Of a DNA stretch of 64,000 nucleotides, positions 57,030 to 64,000 are shown in pieces. Each line of letters opens with the position of its first letter. Within the stretch, counting starts at the first letter, position 1. A model generated the notes under the pieces. The model did not search any database and was not told the DNA's origin. It was given only the letters and a program-made list of their open reading frames with translations. Origin of the DNA: Tubulanus polymorphus (Eukaryota > Nemertea > Palaeonemertea > Tubulaniformes > Tubulanidae); assembly GCF_964204645.1 (NCBI RefSeq), contig NC_134030.1, positions 21,395,110-21,459,109 on the forward strand. Direction: 5' to 3'. The position numbers and the translations under genes are program-made.

Positions 57030-57300
57030 TGAAGATGTTTGGTGATGTTGACATGTACACGAATGATGTAAAAGTATGTAACATGTACATGTTTGAAGAT
57101 GTCGACATGTGCATGTTATGATTGAAATGTCGCATGTACATGTTATGAGATGCCGACATGTGCATGTTTTGATATAAACGTCAATGTATACACGTTTTCA
57201 AGTATGTATATATATATATATAACATGTTATAAGATGGTGACATGCACATGTTTGAATATGACATGCGCATGTCTCGAGATGCCGACATGTTGTCACCGG
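57030..57300. repeat. Degenerate ACATGTACATG repeats
   Basis: About seven spaced units of GACATGTGCATGTT or ACATGTACATGTTTGA with 30-40-bp spacing, each a near palindrome, interrupted by (AT)n at about 57205-57222. Confidence 0.7.
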
Positions 57301-57675
57301 ATGTCATTCGTTGTGCAATCGAAAAATGCGTACATCGAAAATATGTACAAAAAGAGAGAGAGAACGAAACGATTTTCGCAAACACCTGAGAAAGAGTTCG
57401 ATGAAACGATAAGAAAATTCCACTGAAATTCATCTCAAACGACGCGATATTGAAACCGATATTTCGATCTTTCTAAGATAGTCGCGCGGGTTCATGAAAG
57501 TAATCCCTATCGTTGAACACAATGAATTTACGCGGTAGGCCGAGCCGCTTACCACGGATTATCACCAAACATAAGATCTTCCTACTCCAGTTTACTCCAG
57601 AGAACGACCGATTATCGCTCCGACTGCTCCGGAATTCACTCGCCGGCTTGTAGAGAATGGTTATCGGTCAGGCAA

Positions 57676-58945
57676 GATACAAGCACTCAGTCTACTGTAG
57701 ATCAGATACAAGCACTTAGTCTACGGTAGATCAGATACAAGCACTCAGTCTACTGTAGATCAGATACAAGCACTTAGTCTACGGTAGATCAGATACAAGC
57801 ACTTAGTCTACGGTAGATCAGATACAAGCACTTAGTCTACGGTAGATCAGATACAAGCACTCAGTCTACTGTAGATCAGATACAAGCACTCAGTCTACTG
57901 TAGATCAGAGACAAGCTCTCAGTCTACGGTAGATCAGATACAAGCACTTAGTCTACTGTAGATCAGAGACAAGCACTTAGTCTACGGTAGATCAGAGACA
58001 AGCACTCAGTCTACTGTAGATCAGATACAAGCACTCAGTCTACTGTAGATCAGATACAAGCACTTAGTCTACGGTAGATCAGAGACAAGCTCTCAGTCTA
58101 CTGTAGATCAGATACAAGCTCTCAGTCTACGGTAGATCAGATACAAGCACTTAGTCTACGGTAGATCAGATACAAGCACTCAGTCTACTGTAGATCAGAT
58201 ACAAGCACTCAGTCTACTGTAGATCAGATACAAGCACTTAGTCTACGGTAGATCAGAGACAAGCTCTCAGTCTACTGTAGATCAGAGACAAGCGCTCAGT
58301 CTACTGTAGATCAGATACAAGCACTTAGTCTACGGTAGATCAGAGACAAGCTCTCAGTCTACTGTAGATCAGATACAAGCACTCAGTCTACTGTAGATCA
58401 GATACAAGCACTTAGTCTACTGTAGATCAGATACAAGCACTTATTCTACGGTAGATCAGATACAAGCACTTATTCTACGGTAGATCAGATACAAGCACTT
58501 AGTCTACGGTAGATCAGATACAAGCACTCAGTCTACTGTAGATCAGATACAAGCACTTAGTCTACGGTAGATCAGAGACAAGCACTCAGTCTACTGTAGA
58601 TCAGATACAAGCACTCAGTCTACTGTAGATCAGATACAAGCACTTAGTCTACTGTAGATCAGATACAAGCACTTATTCTACGGTAGATCAGATACAAGCA
58701 CTTATTCTACTGTAGATCAGATACAAGCACTCAGTCTACTGTAGATCAGATACAAGCACTTAGTCTACTGTAGATCAGATACAAGCACTTATTCTACGGT
58801 AGATCAGAGACAAGCGCACAGTCTACGGTAGATCAGATACAAGCACTTAGTCTACGGTAGATCAGATACAAGCACTTAGTCTACAGTAGATCAGAGACAA
58901 GCGCGCAGTCTACGGTAGATCAGAGACAAGCGTGCAGTCCATTGT
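57676..58945. repeat. 29-bp two-state minisatellite, about 44 copies
   Basis: Units GATACAAGCACTCAGTCTAC plus TGTAGATCA, or the alternate form with CTTAG and CGGTA. The palindrome TCTAC-N-GTAGA has the variable T/G exactly at its centre. Minor variants include GAGACAAGCTCTC and TTATTCTAC. There are no unique spacers. Confidence 0.95.
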
Positions 58946-59063
58946 AATCAACTTTTCTGTCTATTTCTTTAAGTAACAGATCTTTGCTGAGGCAGTGAAC
59001 GTCGTTTTGTCTTTTAAACACGACCAATGACCCGTCGATGGGTCTCTCAGACGGATGCGCGAA

Positions 59064-62000
59064 TTAGTTGAGATATTTGCGACACTTTTTCGTCGCGCAC
59101 GAACACGGTATCTTCACGTCTTCGATCGGGAACTTGTAATCGTAAGTCAGCTCTTCGGCGCATTTTATTCTGAAAAAATTCGAAAAAAGTCGATAAGTTC
59201 GAAGTGACAGATTTGTTGAATTTTCTTAACACACTTCAGAATTTGGTCGTGGCAGCCGTACTCAAAAATGAAGATTGACAGATTTAACACGATCCCTACA
59301 GATCAGTTACCTATTCCTGGATGTAAGGAGTTTTTAAGGAATTTCATATTTATATTCATATTTCATGGGAGCGTCTGAATCACGTTCATATCCCAATTAG
59401 CAAAGACTTCAAATCGGTACTGTTTATCTCAGTAAACCGATAATTCAGTGGTTTCGTAAGCAAATTATTATCCTTTACACCTGAACTTGATTTCTAATTT
59501 AGTCACCACCTAATAGGGTTAAATAAAACCCTAGTTCCCTAGTTCCAACTGTACTAATTTAGGCGTAATTTTCAATACAACTTATCTAACAGTCTGCTTC
59601 TCAAAATTGATGCTTCTCAAAATTGATGCTTCTCAAAATTGACAGAGTTTTGGGCATTTTGTTCGAATAAAAGTAGTTTCAAGAACCTTTAAAAGCATTT
59701 GCTGTTAAGGAGTTTTTTATGAATCAATGAGTCATAGGCACCTTGTTCAGAGTTAAACGTATAATCATCGGAATGAGATGAAAACATGAAAATGGGTGCG
59801 TAAAATATTTTTTCGACTTTTAACTTACGGTCTCATCGCGAATATGACGATGTGTTTCTTGCCGTCGACGTTGATGACTTTCGAGTAACAATTCGGCTGC
59901 GAAAAAATAAAACAGAATAACCGTAAACAATGACCGGTATCGGGCAGTTGTCGGGGTGCCCCTGGACCTCTAGTTCTTAGACATTCCATTTCATTCTAAG
60001 CGTTACATTTTCTAAGCTAATAATCATTTTCATCATAAAATCATTTTCGTCTGGATCAGTTATTTTCAAAATGGGTAAAAATAGGTTAAGATTGACTGGT
60101 CTTAGATTGTAAGGTTGGCTATAAAACTAAGACGGTTTTAGACTGGTCTTTAAATCTAAGCTCCGAGTATTAATAATATTGATAACAATTATGATTATAT
60201 TAATAATGATAATAATAATAATAATAATAATCATTCATCAGTTAAATAGCGCTTTACTATAAAACAATCATGGCACTTTACATAAAAGAGGCTACAATAC
60301 ATGTAGTAATAAAATTGTTCAAATACAACCAAAACATAAAATCAAATGGCAAGATATTACAAGATGACAACAGCTTTCTTCAAGAGATATTCAGAGATTT
60401 TTTGTTTTCGTTCGAGTGCAACTTGACCCCCCTGAAAATGAAATCTTTTAGATTTTGTTCTCGTATTTTCGCCGAGTACTCACGTCGCACGAGTGGTTGA
60501 TGAATCTGGCGGCGTTACCGTGCATCGTCGCGTCGACAACGTCGTAATCGTCGATACGGAACATATAACAACCGATACCCTACAAATATACAACACACGT
60601 TATCTATCAGACCTCAAACCGTCTGCACATTCCGGCCTATTACACCTCAAACCGTCTGCACATTCCGGCCTATTACACCGCAAACCGTCTGCACATTCCG
60701 GCCTATTACACCTCAAACCGTCTGCACATTCCGGCCTATTACACCTCAAACCGTCTGCACATTCCGGCCTATTACACCTCAAACCGTCTGCACATTCCGG
60801 CCTATTACACCTCAAACCGTCTGCACATTCCGGCCTATTACACTTCAAACCGTCTGCACATTCCGGCCTATTACACCTCAAACCGTCTGCACATTCCGGC
60901 CTATTACACCTCAAACCGTCTGCGCATTCCGGCCTATTACACCTCAAGCTGCCCGAATCCACCCCGACTCTTTTTCCATCTACTTCACAAAAACAGTTAC
61001 ACTCAGGGTTCATTTTCATAACTTTTCCGAACATAGATTATAAATTTTCAATACCACTAAGTTACCTATCACCAACCTAGAACAGGCAACGTAGGCCTTA
61101 ATTTCAAGATAGCACGAAAATCTTATTTTCAGAACATTTTCTGAATTTCAAATCCATTTGCTTAAGACTAAGTAGACACAAAGATATCAAAACTGTTCTA
61201 TTCTTGCGATTTGAAATTCTTGGAGCATGAAGATGACGAATCTGAACGCAAATCTTTCGTGGCGATTTTGGTGGTCCAACTCATCAATCTCATATAACAT
61301 GAAAGCCTAGTGTGTTTATAACAAAATGACATAAAATATGAAAGAATTCTCGCGAGATATCGCGTGCGCACCTTGCTCTCGTAATAACGTTCTCGTTTAT
61401 CGGTTAACACGGCTCTGATGACTTCACCGGCGTATTCTATAACCATCTCACCGGCGTCTATATTCCTCTTACAGAATAAACCGCGTCCGTGAATACCAGA
61501 CCTAGAAAACATTCGAAACAGAGAACGCGTCAATTCAAAATCCATAAATTGTATCAATTTACCTAAATGGGAATGAACAGATATTATCAGACTTCATCGG
61601 AACCTCGTTTCAACCGACTCAGATACGACGACTCATCGGATATAACAAATATAGAATATCGTCCCAAGTAAGAGAATTTGATCTATTTCAAACTACTTTT
61701 GTATCGGTTATAACAAACAGATTTTCTGGTCTCCTGAAGTTCGTTGTAACGAGGTTCCGCTGTATATAGAACTATCGGTTATAACGAACAGATTTTCTGG
61801 TCTCCTGAAGTTCGTTCTAACGAGGTTCCGCTGTATATAGAACTATCGGTTATAACGAACAGATTTTCTGGTCTCTTGAAGTTCGTTGTAACGAGGTTCC
61901 GCTGTATATAGAACTATCGGTTATAACGAACAGATTTTCTGGTCTCTTGAAGTTCGTTCTAACGAGGTTCCGCTGTATATAGAACTATCGGTTATAACGA

Positions 62001-63477
62001 ACAGATTTTCTGGTCTCTTGAAGTTCGTTGTAACGAGGTTCCGCTGTATATAGAACTATCGGTTATAACAAACAGATTTTATGGTCTCCTGAAGTTCGTT
62101 GTAACGAGGTTCCGCTGTATATAGAACTATCGGTTATAACGAACAGATTTTCTGGTCTCCTGAAGTTCGTTGTAACGAGGTTCCGCTGTATATAGAACTA
62201 TCGGTTATAACGAACAGATTTTCTGGTCTCCTGAAGTTCGTTGTAACGAGGTTCCGCTGTTATATCTATTTCAACTTAAGTCGCTAGAGAGGACGTTTTG
62301 CAACTGAAAGGTTTTTACTCTTTCCTTAGAAAGACAAACTCAAAATTTCAAAATTTTACCCTCAGTATATTTTGATTTTAAGGTATTTTTTTTCAATTTA
62401 TCTTATTAGAAATCAACAGATACATCATACAACGAAGGAAAACCTTAGCGGTGACCGGTTGATAAAGTTAATTTTCAAGAAAAATCACAAATGAAAGTTG
62501 TGTTCGGGTAAACAATTGACAACCCAGAACTATGCTACGCGAAGTTTTAAATGAATTTACCGAATATTTAGAGAATAATCTCGTGAATTCCCAAAAATTA
62601 CAAAACACCAACCAAGATATATGTCTCAGGGCATTATTGAGCTGGTCTGAAGTTTTTTGCCTCAACCCACTGACGACCACTCAGGGGTATCATCAGCAGG
62701 TTTGAGGTAACTCTTCCCCTCAACCAGCTGAGAATGACTCAGTGGTATCATCAGCAGGTTTGAGGTTCTTTCCCCACCCCCTCAACCCGCTGAGCGCCAC
62801 TCAGGGCATTACTAACAGGTTCGAGGGCTATGAATGTCTCACCTGTAAACGCCGACAGCCTCGCGAGCCGTCTGCTTCAAATGTCTGAACCTCATCGCCA
62901 TCGGTAAATCCATACTCGTCGCCCGTCTACAAAATAAACAACATCGATGAACATTTTACCACCGTTACATGAATTCCAAAGTTTTTGCTGATATCCTGTT
63001 CGAACTGACAGGATCCCTACAGATCAGTCATTCCTGGATTAAAGGAGTTTTAAAAGAGAAAATGCCTTCATATCCCAATTACAGTAGACTCCTCTTAAAT
63101 CGGTACTGTTTATCTCGGTAAACCAGTGAGTAATTCAGTGGTTTTGTAAGCAAATTTTTACCCTCGAAACTCGGGTTTCTAATTCAGTAACCGCATAATT
63201 GGGTAAAAACAAATCCAAACTGTACCGATTTAGGCGTAGTTTACAACAGTCTGCGCAACACGAACATTTCTGATTGCCGTGTTTGAAGAATAGTTTTTGA
63301 GGAAAGGAGTTATAAATACCTGGATGATTTCAACGACATGTCGGCGTCCTGCGACGTCGGTTGATGCTGTATCGGTCTGCGTCGGTATTTAGACAACAGG
63401 AAGCTGAACGTATCGTGAGGTTTACGCTGTTTAAACCCTTCCGATCTCACGCAACCCGACGCGTTGATGGGTGGCTC
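59064..63477 (-). CDS. KMT2A/KMT2B (trithorax) H3K4 methyltransferase, last six exons
   Basis: C-terminal part of the nuclear COMPASS-type enzyme that methylates histone H3 lysine 4. Exons in reading order: 63320-63477, 62843-62926, 61372-61501, 60484-60579, 59829-59896 and 59064-59169, all GT-AG with consistent phases. The first reads [15 protein letters not shown] and ends before the [18 protein letters not shown] block specific to KMT2A/B rather than KMT2C/D. The SET domain follows: [62 protein letters not shown], then HIVIFAMR and [12 protein letters not shown]. The post-SET is CSC-x4-KCRKYLN and stop. S-adenosyl-methionine and catalytic residues (GRG, NHSC, YDY) are intact. One substitution is Asp after NHSC where vertebrates have Glu. 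Earlier exons lie beyond 64000. Introns hold four separate tandem arrays. Confidence 0.97.
60060..60235. repeat. 47-bp family fragment and AAT microsatellite in a KMT2 intron
   Basis: 60085-60165 matches the MITE-derived 47-bp family (GACTGGTCTTAGATTG). 60200-60232 is an AAT/ATA trinucleotide run. Confidence 0.7.
60612..60950. repeat. 33-bp minisatellite in a KMT2 intron, 10 copies
   Basis: CCTCAAACCGTCTGCACATT plus CCGGCCTATTACA, nearly invariant. Since 33 is divisible by three, both strands stay open and give 11-residue repeat proteins; the location inside an intron argues against coding. Confidence 0.95.
61708..62262. repeat. 71-bp satellite in a KMT2 intron, eight copies
   Basis: TCTCCTGAAG or TCTCTTGAAG starts at 61730, 61801, 61872, 61943, 62014, 62085, 62156 and 62227, exactly 71 bp apart. 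Same unit as 13101-13390. GTTCTAAC replaces GTTGTAAC in alternate positions of the middle copies. Confidence 0.94.
62640..62830. repeat. 65-bp repeat in a KMT2 intron, three copies
   Basis: Units run CTCAACCCRCTGA, then CACTCAGGGGTATCATCAGC and AGGTTTGAGG. Moderately diverged. Confidence 0.7.
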
Positions 63478-63481
63478 CTAC

Positions 63482-64000
63482 AAAACACATAACAAATCTC
63501 CCCATGACATCATCTCTGTAACAGATATGTCCACAAATCTCCCTATTACATCATCTCTTTAATAGATATGTCCACAAATCTCCCTATGACATCATCTCTT
63601 TAATAGATATGTCCACAAATCTCCCTATGACATCATCTCTTTAATAGATATGTCCACAAATCTCCCTATGACATCATCTCTTTAATAGATATGTCCACAA
63701 ATCTCCCTATGACATCATCTCTTTAATAGATATGTCCACTAATCACCCTATGACATCATCTCTTCAATAGATATGTCCACAAATCACCCTATGACATCAT
63801 CTCTTTAATAGATATGTCCACAAATCTCCCTATGACATCATCTCTTCGATAGATATGTCCACTTATCACCCTATGACATCATCTCTTCAATAGATATGTC
63901 CACAAATCACCCTATGACATCATCTCTTTAATAGATATGTCCGCAAATCACCCTATGACATCATCTCTTCAATAGATATGTCCATAAATCTCCCTATTAC
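63482..64000. repeat. 41-bp satellite in a KMT2 intron, about 12 copies
   Basis: ATGTCCACAAATCTCCCTAT plus GACATCATCTCTTTAATAGAT with a period of 41 bp (63568, 63609 and on). It runs to the window edge, so its full length is unknown. Shares the core AAATCACCCTATGACRTCAT with the 72-bp repeat at 2500-2905. Confidence 0.94.

Noticed and set aside
57676-58945. Regular 29-bp repeats resembling a CRISPR array
   Set aside because: Repeats are contiguous with no unique spacers, and the window is eukaryotic with introns; it is a minisatellite. The same applies to 56199-56636.
60493-61080. 195-aa plus-strand frame and 144-aa minus-strand frame with 11-residue repeats
   Set aside because: A 33-bp minisatellite keeps both strands open. 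It lies in an intron of KMT2 and its 5' end overlaps a real exon on the other strand.

Overview
The window is nuclear DNA of a metazoan. Genes are split by GT-AG introns, their encoded families are animal families, and most of the rest is short foldback elements, tRNA-derived SINEs and tandem repeats. The gene set and the abundance of foldback elements suggest a marine invertebrate, possibly a lophotrochozoan such as a mollusc or annelid, but nothing here fixes the phylum. No bacterial operons, CRISPR array or rRNA were seen.

Layout. 1-6.5 kb: tandem repeats and foldback fragments. 6.5-6.9 kb: a regular 69-bp array whose unit can be drawn as a hammerhead-like fold. 6.95-7.26 kb (-): first coding exon of an SLC6 transporter. 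8-17 kb: minisatellites and foldbacks. 18.5-19.0 kb (-): intact 166-aa member of the CXorf65/C22orf15 family. 20.6-37.5 kb: a segmentally duplicated block with a large inverted repeat, nested SINE/MITE insertions and a 6-kb DIRS-type tyrosine-recombinase retrotransposon (29514-35509). 40.3-43.2 kb (+): complete five-exon NAA50 N-acetyltransferase. 46.1-46.75 kb (+): frame-disrupted, unrecognised gene fragment. 48.95-51.48 kb (+): complete four-exon small secreted C-type-lectin-like protein. 52-59 kb: higher-order repeat and two 29-bp minisatellites. 59.06-63.48 kb (-): last six coding exons of a KMT2A/KMT2B (trithorax) histone methyltransferase, with the whole SET domain.

The cellular genes do not form a pathway; they are ordinary neighbours in a repeat-rich region. 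The most interesting content is in the repeats. Four repeat families share one folded layout: a 7-nt core resembling CUGANGA, a stem whose two strands differ between families but remain paired, GAAAC, GU(C/U), and in three of them a matching outer stem. The DIRS element keeps its internal complementary region, which gives its ends and the expected circle junction, and sibling copies of the host repeat give the empty site. Several foldback elements have target duplications that can be read directly. One 47-bp satellite appears to come from the inside of a 140-bp MITE.
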